Assembly (NCBI GenBank): GCA_023333565.1
Contig: JAJKFH010003165.1
Coordinates: forward strand, 1,426,001-1,490,000
Direction of reading: 5' to 3'
DNA: 64,000 nt
Source of the DNA: Puffinus mauretanicus
Lineage: Eukaryota; Chordata; Aves; Procellariiformes; Procellariidae
Position 1 is the stretch's first letter, and each line of letters opens with the position of its first letter. The position numbers and the translations under genes were made by a program. Shown here in pieces: positions 47,596-61,200 of the stretch. A model generated the notes under the pieces. That model did no database searches. It was given only the letters and a program-made list of their open reading frames with translations, and was not told the DNA's origin.

Positions 47596-50500
47596 GAAAG
47601 GAACTGAGGGTAACAACATTTTCAAGACACTAAAGCTGTGAAATTGAATTTCAAAAAACTTTTAATCAGACTCTGTAGAAGAGCAGTAAAGTGATTCCTG
47701 GTGTTTGCAGGGATCAAGGGCAGGAGCTCTGGAAAACAGTGCTCTACTTCACTTAGTTTTTTATATTGTTTATTTCTTTTATGAGTTTGTTATTGGTAAG
47801 ACTGAAGAGAATGCAGGTAGCAATTTGTTCCACATCAGCTTCAAAATAACTTAGAAAAAAAATGATTTGTATTCCAATCCAACCTTCATTCCTTTTTTTA
47901 TTTTATCACATTACTCCTGGATGTTCTAGCAACAGTCTGTGAATTCAGTGGTGATATCCAGATGATGAAGTGCAGATAGATCATGATGATAGATTTTTTT
48001 TTTTTTAATACCTTTGACGATTTCAGAATCACTTTGCTGATTAGTTGACCTCCATCACATTTTTTGTAACATCTTAACAGTTGTATAGCTTTGAAGAGCT
48101 GCTCTTTTAAATATTTTTTCCAAGAGTGCAGCCAGTCCACAAAGCTTTCCTCTGTTCTCCCTAGTATATACTGAGCTGGAGCTCTGAATGAGCAATATAT
48201 ATTCCTAACTAGTGACAGGTTTATTGTGTTATCCAAAATCAAGTAGGGCCAGAAAATTGGAGCTATATTGCACTGGAAACTGCCAAACCCCAATTTTTCA
48301 ATTGGATACACAGTGTTGGTTGTAATGCAGTTGGTGAGACCGTAACCATCTTACAGTTACTAAAAGACTGTTTTAGATAATTTAGAGACCTCAGAGCATT
48401 TACCATTCACAGCTTTTACTTTCCGTGCTGGACAGACACTATTCAGTTATCCAATCTGGCAGTCAGGAGATAAAAAATACTTCACTTCCATGACTTGAAT
48501 GCTGAGTAGTTATTTACATCAATGCAAACTGTACATGCTGTTCTACCATTTGATTTGTAACATTTTAAGTCCAGTCTGCAGAGGGTAGAAACTTTAGCAT
48601 GCTCAAAGGATAGTTAACCTCACATATTCTAAAAAAATCTCTGAAACAAACTAAAGGTCGTAACTGTAAGAGGTAGTCAGTACTGAAATGGTTGAGTGGA
48701 ACGGTAAACAGGTTTTATATGCAAAAGTTTAGGATAATCCAAAAAACTCCTGTGTGACTCTGCTTCTCAAGTAATGAGGTTATCTATTTTCCTCGTTAAA
48801 CTCTAACCGTGTGCTGGGATTCTCTAGCAAGCCTGAAAGCTGAAGAGCACACTATCCCACTGGGTATTCAGAGAATGAAAGCTGTGCATGAGGCAGAGCT
48901 CCCACCCACCAGCCCTGTCCACAAAACCAGACCACCACACTCACTGGAGGCTACGGAAGGAACATCGGCTGTCAGATGAGGGAGTAAACCCAAGTGGCAT
49001 TTCCAGGACAAAGGCATTATGACACTATGTCTTCCAAGGGCTTGAAGGGGTTTTTAATGACCACATGTGGCCAGGACTTCGGTTTTACGTTGTGTGCAAA
49101 AGCTGACACTGTATTCCTAGCTTAGTTCTGGGGCTTTACAAACTGTCATGGTCTTGGCTCGGAGGGGAAGAGTGGCACGTCTTTAATCACTGCTAAACTC
49201 TGTGGCACCTAGAAGCTGCTGGAAGCTTGCCATCTCCCTGCCAATAAGATCTGGCTCAGCTAGTTTTGTGAGCTCTGACGAGATCTCAACCTGGTGCAAT
49301 GTTGCTGCAAATGTTGGTAATGTAACGCCCTTATCAGAAGCATAAGGAAATTTTCTTTTTTTTTTCGATTGGTCTTTATTGAGCAAGCTACTCAGTTGAT
49401 GAGACTGACAAAAATGTGCAAAGGACACATACCACAGTGTGCATGGATGTCTGATCATATGAATTTTATTTTGAAGAGCAGACAGAACGCTTGGACAAGT
49501 TATCCTTTGTTGCTTTAAGTATGTGAAAGTGTCCCTGTGCTGACCTCCTGTATTTTTTCTAAGGTCAGTTGCTCTTCTGTGGCAATTCATGTTATATATT
49601 TTTCTTCTTTTTTCTTATAAAGATGTGAAGTTCACATAATGAAAAATTCGCGCTTTTTTTAACCGTTTTTAACCCAATCTGCCCAGTGATATGATTAAAA
49701 CCTGCCATGTAATAAGTAAATAAATTTCTTTAAATTACTCAGTTAAACAATAAAACCAATGAGAAACATAACTAGAGTCCTCCTTGGAAAAAAAAATACA
49801 ATAAGCCAAAGATGTTTAAGTCTGTGTTACTACATAAGAAAAAAGTGAAAACATATTTTTTACTGGACAAATAAAAACTTCCAAATGATAGTTCCAAAAG
49901 CTATCTCTTTACTACAAAACCAATGATAACGGCATGTCCAAGTGTATAGAAAGTTTCTGTTTCAAGGCCTGCCAACAGCTGCTCTCATGAGCTGTGTTGG
50001 CAAATTTGAGCAGAACAGGGGCTGTAGATCAAACACCCAGGAGGTGGCAGGAGAAAGGACATAGACCTTCTGGGTAGGACGCATTCAAAGAACATTATCA
50101 AGATGAGAAAGGAATGCAAAGAAGAGAGTCCTTTAGCCATAGAACTTATAAATCACAATATCTCCAGCCATAAATATTTTTAACAACCTGCATCTCATCT
50201 CTTCCCAAACACCCATTTGTATCAAAGACTTCCTTAACCGAAAAAGAAAAACTGAGGTTTAGAGATACACACTTCTTCACACATTCAGTTTCTAAAAGAT
50301 GTTTTGAGGAGTGATGCTAGCTGTAGGTCAAGGCAGAACAGAGAATTGCCAAAGGCAGCAAAGGGCATGTGGACTAGTAGGTACTAGTGAAGGGACAAAA
50401 AAAGAAACAACTTCAATATCCCAAATTGGATCTCCCACATTTCCCATCTTTGGTGGCAGCAGAAGCTGCAACACCGTTTCATGAGGGATCTCCTTCGTGC

Positions 50501-53439
50501 TCACTGTCACTTTTCTCTGCCAACGTTTGATGACATTGGCTCCCTTGGGACATCCAATTGCGTGGATGACTTAAAAGCCTTGAGCCAGCCCTGGTGAGAG
50601 TAGTTGCATACAATTAGCCATTGTGGGGTATGTAGGTAAATTGCGTGTTCCCATAGACGAGTAGTAACCTCACTGCCCTATTAGAAGAACAAGGATGAAA
50701 AAGAGCTTAATAAGCCACAAAGCTAGTGAGGGGGGCAATTGTCTAAATTTCTGGCAAGTGGCCATTAAAATGTAGAAGGAGCAAAAGATCACATGAGATT
50801 TTCGAAAGGACTAATGGTTTAAGGATCCTTTGCCAAACTCCTTAAGTTATATTCCTTATTTAAATATAGCTTAACCTGGCTTCCTTAAAATACAGAAAAC
50901 TAAGCCCTATGATCACTTACTTTTGAAATATTTGACGGTTACCAGCGAGTCTGGTGAGGGAAATGAACTGCACTTGTACAGCTTTCTGTTTACAGAAAGC
51001 AGTATTATTTAATGCGGCAGATGTTCTATGGCAGCAGCTTTCAGGAGAAAAAAAGCAGGGGGACATTAAATAATAAAAAAGACGACTGTCCTTTTATTCT
51101 GCTGTTAAGTGTTGTGCCCTTAGTTATTACTGGAGATTAGTCACAGAACCACAGGAAGGGTGACTTTTTAAACCTCTGTTTTTAAAGGATCCTCAAAACT
51201 TTACTTGACAAGATTGCAAGTTAAAAAAACCATAACACAAAATCTACACTTTTGAGTTTGCATACTGTTTCTTACGGTGATTTGATTTTTAGGAAAATGG
51301 TTACAGAAAGAATGATAGCAAAGCCTAAAATTAGCTGGTGATTCTCCAAGGATCTACTGCGCTTCTCTCTCGGGAGAGAGCTTATCTCACAGGATAACCT
51401 GTGACCCTTCCATTTGCCATTGTACTAGTTTCTATTCTCCAGCTCCTAGAATAGCATTTGCACGTGTATAGCGTATAGGCATTTTGATTTATTGCTTTGG
51501 CTTAACAGGAAAAAAAGGTACTAAGATAACGACTTCCATCAGTCTATAAGCGTATCCACCAAATAGGAATACTTACTGTTTGAAGAGAGAAGTTCCTCCA
51601 TTGCACATTCTGCTAGCATAAGATGTACGGGCGGTGAGGAGTTAAAATTGCATCTCCTTTAAATTACTGTTCAAACTGTTATTTGAATTAACTGCTGTCA
51701 TTAACTTCTGGTCAGAAATGATAGTTTGGGAAAAAAGGCTGAATGCTCCAGCAGTTTTGAGTAGGTGAGTAGGAACTGAAATTCTTGATGGCATGCTTCT
51801 GGTTTTACATAACATTTACCTGCTTCTCTAAATAACATTTTTATTTCAGTTATGTCCAGATCAATTGGGCTAGGACAGTAAAAACGCATTAAATGAGCCC
51901 CAAATAGACATAACACAGCAGGAGTAATACATTTTTATACTTTCTAATCAAATATTGTGAGTGTCTAGGGGAAGAGGTTTTATCTTCTGTTAAATGCAGG
52001 ACTTGGAACCAGGAATTCTGGGGTCTTCTTCCATCTTTGTCACTGACTTAACTGAAAAAGCTGGTGTTGGTTGTGTATGCGGTTACAGCGGCCATCTGCA
52101 TTTATAATACCCTGTACAGACACGACCCTTTATTATTCAAGCTACTACCAACCCCAATCAGTACTGAAGACGTCCAGAACAATGAGTATTGCTTACATTA
52201 GTGGTGTCTGCTGCTGGGCTTAGAAAGGCATAGAAAAGGGAGAGGACATATCTCAGCCATGTTCCAGCTGCCCAGAAAAAAAAATCTTCACAACCTGCAG
52301 AGAGTGACTCAGTTTCTCTCTCTCGTCTTCTTCTCCTCCCTGTGGAAACTGGTGCTGGACTTGGCAATTCTCAAAATTTTTGGATTAAGTCTGTTCGGGT
52401 GCTTCGTGAGCAAACATATTGTTTTACTTTTTTTCCTAAGTGAAGAAATTCAGATCCATCTAATGCGCAAGAATGTGGAGAGAGAAAAAAAAGGAGACAA
52501 ATCCTACCTTAGCTATGCAGGATGAGTTATCTGACTTTACAGGCAAGAAATCTAACTGAATGACTTGCCTGAGGATCAGCAGTGAGTTTGTGGCAATACC
52601 GTATCTCCTGAATGACTGAGTTGCAAGATTATCCTTCACCAGTGCCGGCTGTCATTTTATTATATAGAGGTATCTTATTTTCTGAGATACATAGATGATT
52701 CATGCTAATATGAAAAGGAATTAACTTCAACAGGGAAAAATACTTTCCTTCCAAATGGTTGAAAGCACGTTTACAATGAGTAAACTATCTTTGTATCTGG
52801 AAGGACTGTTTTCCTGTCATTAACTTCTTTGTATAAATTAAAATCATCCTGTGTTGTGGCAATGTTTTCTGTATCTTATCTCTATTATAGCAGGTCAATA
52901 AAAAATACATTCTAGTAACTGTTTCCAATAGCAAACTAAAATTCTGTTGAGATTTATCCAGTAAGGTAGGGGTCAAATCCTTGGAGAGGTTGAGCAGCTG
53001 GGACTGCTATGGCTCCACTGCTTAGCACCATCTTACTTTGGACCCCGAATTTTACATAGTAAATGATCTAATCACCTCCCAGGGTTTAGAACTATCACAA
53101 GTTAATAACAGCACTGCAGCCGTAGCTGCAAAATATTACACAATAAAACAAAAGAAATGGAAATAATCTCTCATGACTGCCAATAATTTAGATTTACAGG
53201 GTGATCCATAGGTATTGCAACTCCTAACAGATTGCCAAAATGCTGTTTGGAGACTTCTATTTCAAATCTAGTACATTTTATTATCATTTCGAAGGCTAGG
53301 AAATTGAGGAATAAATTAAAGAGCTAAAATGGGGAAAACAAACATTTACAGATCGGATTTAAACGTACGGAAGTGTGAAGCAAAACGCCCTCTTTTGAAA
53401 GGATTTCATTAATGTTTAATTAGCTGAGTTGCAAACTGG
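47596..53439. other. No gene seen; AT-rich DNA
   Basis: The longest frames (137 codons at 48311-47898, minus; 135 codons at 49590-49183, minus) have no recognised domain and ordinary AT-rich composition. A perfect 8-base stem, 4-base loop inverted repeat is at 50981-51000. No named repeat seen. Confidence 0.5.
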
Positions 53440-53620
53440 AGCTCGCTCCCCGGCGTCCCCTTCCCCAGGCGCAGCGCGGACGGCTCTCCGCGCGAGCGGA
53501 GGGGCAGGCTGCGGTGTGCTTGTTGGGCGGCAGCTCAGGGGTGGCATTTCTCGTCAGCCGGTCTCAAGGCACTTCACGAAGCTATCGTGGTAATCGTCGC
53601 CACGGAAGACAGGGGACAGG
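53440..53620. promoter_or_regulatory. Small CpG-rich patch, possible distal promoter or enhancer
   Basis: The first 80 bases (about 53440-53520) carry a dozen or so CpG, in a GCGCAGCGCGGACGG and CGCGCGAGCGG context, then density falls off. It is about 29.6 kb upstream of FRMPD4 exon 1. A plus-strand donor-like CTAGAG|GTGAGA follows near 53705. It may be an alternative first exon, a regulatory element or a non-coding RNA start. Confidence 0.45.
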
Positions 53621-55990
53621 CACCTTGCTTAGGGTGACCAAGCAAATCAAGGCGGGGATCTGTGTGGTAAACGAGATACTAGGCTGTGTTCCCCGAATTT
53701 CTAGAGGTGAGAGGAGGCTGGGCGTTTTGAACACCCGTTCATTTTGCTCACTGGCTGCTTGGTGCCAGAAGTGAGAGCCCACTCTCACAGGCGGCCCACC
53801 CGCTAAGTGTTCTCCGGGCTGCCTATGGATTTTTCCCCACCACTGTTAGCACAGAGGCAGAAAACCATCTGCCATCAGGATGAACTAGTCTGGACAGCCT
53901 GGTTTTGTCCAGTAATGAGTTTTACATGAGTAAGGTCTGCAGGGAAGAAGCAGAGGCTGATCTTTCTCCAGAAGTCTGCCTGATGTGCTGGGCGAGCCCT
54001 TCCAGGGTCCAGCACGTCTCCAGACAGCGAGCAAAGCCCAGGCCGGCCAACTCACCTTGCAGACGTGAATTTTAGTCTGTGCAAAGCTGAGGTCAGCTTG
54101 AAAGGTGACGTAGAAGTGACCACCGTGAGTTTCCTAGCTACACAGTCCTCTCACACACCACCCTTATTTCCAATAAGTTGCAATCGGTTTTGTTCTACTG
54201 TGCTATCATTCCTTAGAGACTGTATCTCGGCTATAACCCTCCCCCAGCAAATCCTTGTTCTTGGTTCCATCTTCTCCCACTCTACAAATGCTGTGGTCCC
54301 CCTCTCTAAACCGAGTTATTTCTGAGGAAGCCTGGCTGAGGCATCCTGTTCTTCAGAAAGTGGGTATAACTTCAGCGTCGTGATGAATATAAACAGGCCT
54401 ATTGTAATATTTATTTACCCCATATATTTTAATTCTGTTTTTCTAAATGTACTGATGTACAGCCTGCACTACAGATTTATTAAAGATAACGATATTGACC
54501 GAGTACAAGTATTTGTGAATATCTTAGACAATAAAACATAAGTGCATGCTGCATTCTACGTTAACACAGCTGTGATAGCAGTTTATTTGTCATCTGTATA
54601 ACAGATAGTGACAAACACCACGGTCTAAGTGTGAGTGGTTCAGCAGAATCTCAGGCAGCTGGGTAAGTGTGAGGTCAAAAAAAGGCTATTTAATTTTTAG
54701 AAAACTTACAAGGTAAAAAAAAATTGCCAGTGTTAGTGTTAAAAGCCACAAGACTTTTCAATGAATTAGTTAGCATTCAAAAAAAATCTGCTTTTCTAAA
54801 CATGAATATACATCTCACTCCTATTTTTGAATGTACACAGTAGTTAGCATTCCTATACCTGGATAATTAGTTCTGGCTAGATATAAAATATATACAAAAT
54901 TTTGATATGATGCTCAAAGAAGTCTTGACTTATCGGAAAGCTGGAAAAATGCGCTAGCACAGAAACCAGTACAACAGACAGTCAGATCTCCAATGCCAAC
55001 AACAGGAAATAAGATGAAAATATAATAATCTTTAATAAATGTGAATTATACAATCTTGAGATGCTTTTTTAACTATTTTGCTAAGTAGAGTTTGTTAGCA
55101 AATTTTTTTCCTATGAGGGAATGAGAGTAATAATAAAACTCATGCAAATGAGTTAATCATTCTTTTCATAATGCTAATGGCCAGACTTAGTGGTGCTTTG
55201 GAGAGGGCAAAATCTTATTGTAGATAATCAAGCACAATGCTCATAGAGTGCTATACCAATATTATATTGTTTTCAGTATAGAAAGTTAATGTAGTATCTC
55301 AGGTGTTCAGGTTTTTCAGCAATAGATGATTTTTCACTGATTCACTGAAGCATAGTAATTTCAACAAACACTTCACAAACAATAATTCAAAAGGCATCAA
55401 GAAGTAAGTTTCATACCACTTTGGAAACATTGTCCAAACCTACCTGAATGCTATAATACGTAAAGTCTATTGCTTGAAGATACTGTTCATGAACAACTCT
55501 AACCTTTTCTGTGATGCTTGAGACAAATACAGAGATTCCACACTGTGTTTCATCAAAAGAAGACCAGATTGGGTTAACAAACATTAACCTCCGTGCATCT
55601 TTCCAGCTAGAGGCTGGAAACGTTAATGGGAATACCAGAGACTGCTGGCCATTAAAATCATTGGACTTGTGCTACTTTTCATTTACAAAAGGCCTGGTTC
55701 AGTGCTCTCGGACTGGCCTGTTTTTTCTTGTGGATTAGAGTGTATGTTATGCTATATATGAAATAGTATTACAGGCTTAACCAGAGGACAAAACAAAATA
55801 TGACCATGGAAATCGATTTGGTCACTGAGTTGAACTTGCCCCGTGTCTGCTGCTGTGCTTGGCTGCATAGCTAATGCGTTTCCAAGCCTCAGTCATGGGG
55901 AGCAAAGCTGTCACTCTAAGGCTGCGGCAGGTCAGAGCAGTAGCACCCATGCTTGACTTGAGTTCTGTGCTTCAACGCTGAGGGCTACCA

Positions 55991-56020
55991 AGTTAAGCAC
56001 GGCCTTCAGTGCTTTACTGA
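55991..56020 (+). repeat. Possible remnant of an old amniote repeat
   Basis: AGTTAAGCACGGCC followed by TTCAGTGCTTTACTGA resembles the AAGTTAAGCAC-TGCTTAAGTGCTTTGCTGAA words that recur in turtle and bird ancient repeats. Only about 30 bases, so weak. Confidence 0.3.
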
Positions 56021-57693
56021 CTAGATACGATTTTTAAGAAAATGATTAGATGATAACACACTTTGTAGATTTGAGATTCCATTTTGTATTCATATGTGCC
56101 TAAATAAATCAGAACATTTCTCCCTGACCAGAAGCGCAGAAGTATTTACTCTAATAAATGCAGCTATTCAAAAAATGGCTTGGAAAGCAAAGTTGTTTTA
56201 TGAACGTCACTATATGATGTACTCTAGTAAATCGATTTCTGTTCAAGCCAACATTTGAACTCATAATGGCTTAAAAAATAAAAACCAAGTAATCTGAAAA
56301 CTAAAATTTTGTTGATAATAACCTCTTCCCAAAGAAAGGCTACGGTATGCATCAACCGTATATTTTTCTCAGAGAAAGTCAATTTTGGACACCTTTAAAT
56401 CCCCTAGATTAAAATACCCATATTATAGCAGACCTTAAGGAAACAACCGTTGACAAATTCAGGACTTTTTCTGAACTGAACTCTGAAGATCAGATGCTGT
56501 GGACAGTACAAAGTGATAGCAGCTCCAGCAAAGGTAAGAGAGGGAAAGAGAAACCATTAGAAGACAGTGTAAGTATGATGGAGCTTTCAGAATGAAATCT
56601 TGCTTTCCTTTTGGTTACAATGACTGTCAGGAACAGTCTGGGGAAAAGAATGTCTTCATTGTAGTATGGCACATTGCATTAATATCAAAGCACAGAGTTT
56701 TAGATCCAACAGGAAAGGTTAAAAAAATACATGCTTAAAGAGAATCATCGAAGGAAGGAAGACATAAAGGTCAGATATTTCCAGTTACTGACTGATTGGC
56801 TGGGTCAATGACAGTGATCATTAACTGCCAAGAAGTGCCCTTCCTGTCGGCCTCTGTTACATAAAAATGAAATACAAAGCAACGTAGATCAGAAGCCATT
56901 AGATGATCGCATGTGGAGGCTGGTCTCCAAAGTGCCGCAGCATTTACCACGCTAAATGTGATACTAATGTTCTCGCTCCTGCTTTCTCTCGAGCTTACCC
57001 TCTTTTTTCCCCATGCAGTCACACATATATATTTGCCCCACAAAAATCTAAGAACATGCCACCAAATGGCTGGTGGTTGTCACTGTGCAAGATGAGAAAA
57101 AAATCTGGGATTAATCAAGTGATTAATCTTGTGTTAATAGATAACTGAGGAGATGTGAAGATTTTAAAAGCAAGGACAAAAAGGTATAATTGGATATGGT
57201 AACTTTTGTACTGAACAGAAGAACTGCTGGGAAGCAGAAAAACAAGTAATTATAAAAACAAAAAAGGATTAAGGAGATATTTTTTTCCTGCTGGGTACAA
57301 GCACCTGGATGGCAGAGAGCCTAGAATTGGATTACCTTTGAATTTTCTAAATTGTTTTCATGAGAGGAACTTTTTTGACCCATATGAATCAGAGAGAAAG
57401 CTTCTTAGAGACAAGGAAAATTAATTTATAAGAAACCTTCCCTCCTATATGGATGCTCAGGGATACACTCACTGCTCAGTACTGCTTAATTTTTTTTAAA
57501 GTCTCTTCCTGACTAGGTCAATGAGTTGCAGAGCCAAAATTCATGACCTTCAGCAGGCAATAAAACTGCAAATCTTGAAAAGAATACATTCCTTCCTCAT
57601 GTTTTAAGGTATCCTTTCAAAGCAAGCTTAACTGTTTAGAAGTAAGTAAACAGCAACTTTCAAAATAAAAAATTGCGTGAGACATTTTTCTCC

Positions 57694-57711
57694 CTGCTGC
57701 TGCTGCTGCTG
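57694..57711. repeat. (CTG)6 triplet run
   Basis: Six uninterrupted CTG units in AT-rich surroundings. Confidence 0.92.
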
Positions 57712-60700
57712 CTTTTACACAGAAAAGGATACAATTTTCCTAGTGCCATTTGTATTTTTTCAATTCAATGTTATATTTGACTGTTGAAATTTATTTTCCA
57801 TGTGGGTAAAATATTTGGTTATAAACACCAGTTAAACTGATATGTAGTCACAATAAACCACAGCAATTTTTTCCTCTTGTAGGAGACTGAAGGATTGACA
57901 GCTGGAGTGATGTTTTCCTGTGTCAGCATATGCAGGGACGTTGAGCGCTTTCTGTGGAGAGGGCTGATGCTACCTGTTCGTATCCCACAAGCATACCTCC
58001 TCTACACTGCTGGGTGCAGCTGGTCAAGGTTGGAACTAGACGAGCACCCATATGTCTTTTCCATTTATACAAAGTTCATTAGCATCCATTAAGCCGTGCT
58101 GTTCCAGCTTCAATATATCAATGTTAACAAAATATTAATGCTGGATTTTTGCCGTAAAAGAAAACTAAATCTCATTTGAAATGCAAACATGTAATGAAAT
58201 GCAGCCCGTTGCTCCCACTCCAGATCCCAGGGACTGATGGCAGGATCTTAGTAAGACCCCAGGCAAGCTGTGCAACTCTGACCTCTTCGCCAAAACGTAT
58301 CTGTGGAAACACAGGTATTTAGAAGTGGCTGTCCCTCCTGCAAAAGGCTCTTGCTGTAGCACCATAAAAGAACTGTCAAAGCTTTTAATCTGGCAATTCC
58401 TACCCTGGGAAGCTGAGCTTGCGAGGCCCAGCTGTCGTACAAGCCCCCTCCAGCAGTGCTGAAAGATGTGACCGAGAGTGGGATAAGAACAGACAAACCC
58501 ACAGACGCTCAGATGCCTTTGCTTGGGCAGCCACATCTGCAGCAGCAGCCCCCAACCGGGAGCTCAGAGCCTGCTTAACCCCATCCTCCCCAGGCTGAGC
58601 ACGGTGGTACTTCAGCGGGTACAGCTCCGCGAGGTGGTTGCGGTGAGAGGCTCTAGAGCAGCCGCAGGGCTTTGACCTCCCCTTGGAAGGAAGGAATGGC
58701 CGGTAAGGCCTTAAGTTCCCTACCTGGCGCTGCTGTGGACTGTCACTCACAGTGGAGTGAATTTGTCCGTAAAGCCACAGCGGGACCAAGCAGAAGTGTT
58801 TGGAAGAAAAAGGTTGCTGAATAGCCTGTGCTGCTCTAGCCGGGCTGCAAATGAAGCCTGAAACCACGCAGGGATAACTTGCCTTCACATTACACAGCTC
58901 TAACCCTGAAGCCCTGAGATAAACAGGATGTTATTTAAATGGAGGAGTAATATAAAACATGCATTGATTTTGGAGGGAAGTTATTTATTCGGCATTTCAG
59001 CATACTAGGCATGTTGGTTCAGCAGGGAGAGGCTTGTGCTGTGCTTCCAAAATGGTCCCCAGATTTCACCTGGAGGATCATCGCAAGAATAATTAGCTCC
59101 TGTGTCTGTTCATCTGGAAAGGCAAGGGGTCCATACGGACACTACAGGTATAGAGGGCAACTGCTGTGTTAGAGAAAGCATAAGCAGACTGACTGTTGAG
59201 AAAGACACGACTAGCCTTTGTGCTGATAAATGCAAAGTTTCTTCCAATTATAAGAGTTCTATGTTGGTTTTTTTTTCCCAGATAAAGCACATACTGAAAA
59301 GGTTTATATATTTAAATGAAATTGCTTCTCCATACTTGCTCTCTGTGAACAGCAATTAAATTTCCTGGTGGGAATACAAGTGACAAATATGAATTGTGTT
59401 TTGCATGGTATTTATAGAAAAATAATTTTAAGGTTGGTATTCACAGAAGAAAAGCCCCTTTTAATAGTCACTCGTGTCCTCTCAGAAAAAAGAAACCACA
59501 CCTCGTGACCCATGTCAACTTGATTTCTGTAGTGTTTGCGATGCATAGGCAGCAAGTGAACAGCAGATAAAAAATTACTGCTGAGATTCTGCTAATGACT
59601 GTATTAAATACTATGATCTGTGTTTATAAACAGAAGGAAAAAATTAATCAAGTACATTTGTTCTGAAATGTTTTAGAGCAATTCTTTGGTTTTGATGAAA
59701 AGCGCATTCTAATGCCTTTGAAGATATGTGTACATATGCATCAGTTAACAACACGTACCCCCTATGGTACGATTCATACCATGCAACATGAGTGTTCTTC
59801 ATGCAAATAATTCACAATTTTAGCCTGAAATTAACAGGGGTATACATGACATACAGCATACCAACAGCAAAAAATATTGCAGAACATTTACTGCAAGGAG
59901 AAAAAAGGACTGTAACACGAACCAATAATTTCTTCACTTAATCCAGGAATAAAGATGAAAGGAGAAGAGAAAAATACAGTTAACAATCTTCCCCAGGGTG
60001 TTTGAGTGAAGAAAGTGCTGAACTGTGAATCAGAATTGAATAGACAGAAACATTAGCTCCTTTCAGAAGGCTGTTTGCTTTACAGAAATCAGGTATTGTG
60101 ATAGCACAGAGCTGTCTCCTTACCTATGCTTTGCAGTATGCAAATGAATATTTTCCTTTCTCGGCAGCTCTGCAGTAAAACCACCGTGAAATCACAGTAA
60201 TACATACAAGAACCCTTTAAAATGACCACTGATTCTGCTGTCAAACGCTAGAAACATCTGATGCTCGATTTGCGGAGCTGCGGATAAGAGCCCTCCATTC
60301 CATACTCACTGTCAGTGGAAGAACCAGCAATCAATACCTCTGAAAACCGGGCTCAAAGAGGCACATTATCAAAGGTGACTCATGATGCAGGTAGGTGCCA
60401 GACCTTAATAAAAAATTACTACATGCTATTGACTTGAAGGCGAGCAAGAATATGTTTACATGGTGGATTGCAGAGGAGAGCTACCCTCGCTTGCTCTGAG
60501 TGAGCTCTAGTTTGTCGTGCTGAAGACCAGGATGTCTCAGCCCATGCTAAGCTCCGCTCTGCCACATCCAGAGCCTTGCAAGCCTGAGCTAGCTTGTTTT
60601 GGGCAAGCTTGGATACTGAGATTTTATTGCAAACTGGAACTGAACAATCTGAGGATATTCTTCTGCAGCTGCGCCAACTAAGGATGTTTAAACACTCAGG

Positions 60701-61100
60701 TCCACTGAAAAGCAGTGTTTCAGTTGGGTCTCCTAATTTGAAAAACCAACAAATAGCTGGCCACTCTCAGTAGGGAAGAAAAAATGCCTCTTCTGTTTAC
60801 CAACTTTGTCAAGACTGAAGCTGCCACTACATTCTCTGCCACTGTTAAGTATTGGGTATTAAGGTGGAAGGAAGGACAACACAGAGGAAGGAGCCAAAAT
60901 GCGTTATTGCCAATTTACCCGTGTCTCTGATTCACTAATACAATCTTTCATGCTTGTACTGTAATTGCCTGCAGCTCTCTTGATTTCATCAACATCATGA
61001 ACCAGTATTTGGCTTACATTTAAATGACACATCTAGGACTTCTGAGAGGCACATAAACTTATTTTCCATAAGCATATTTCCTCTCCACTGTCCTGTCAAC

Positions 61101-61200
61101 ATCATCACCGAGTCATTCAGAGTGGAAGGGACTTCGGGAGGTCTCTCATCCAACCTCCTGCTCAAAGCAGGGCCAACACTGAATACCTTGCCAGGTGGCC
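61101..61200 (-). mobile_element. CR1 LINE 3' end fragment
   Basis: The plus strand shows the reverse complement of a CR1 tail: GTCATTCAGAGTGGAAGGGAC, then TCTCATCCAACCTCCTGCTC, AAAGCAGGGCCAACACTGAA. The element is about 100 bases and diverged; similarity fades towards 61235. Confidence 0.75.

Larger units (their letters stand above)
53621..61100. other. No gene seen; mostly AT-rich DNA
   Basis: Has a (CTG)6 run (57694-57711), a possible old repeat word at 55991-56020, and a GC-richer patch at 58.4-58.9 kb with overlapping minus-strand frames (the longest 162 codons, 58888-58400) that have no recognised domain. A 7-base inverted repeat with 4-base loop is at 53771-53788. Confidence 0.45.
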
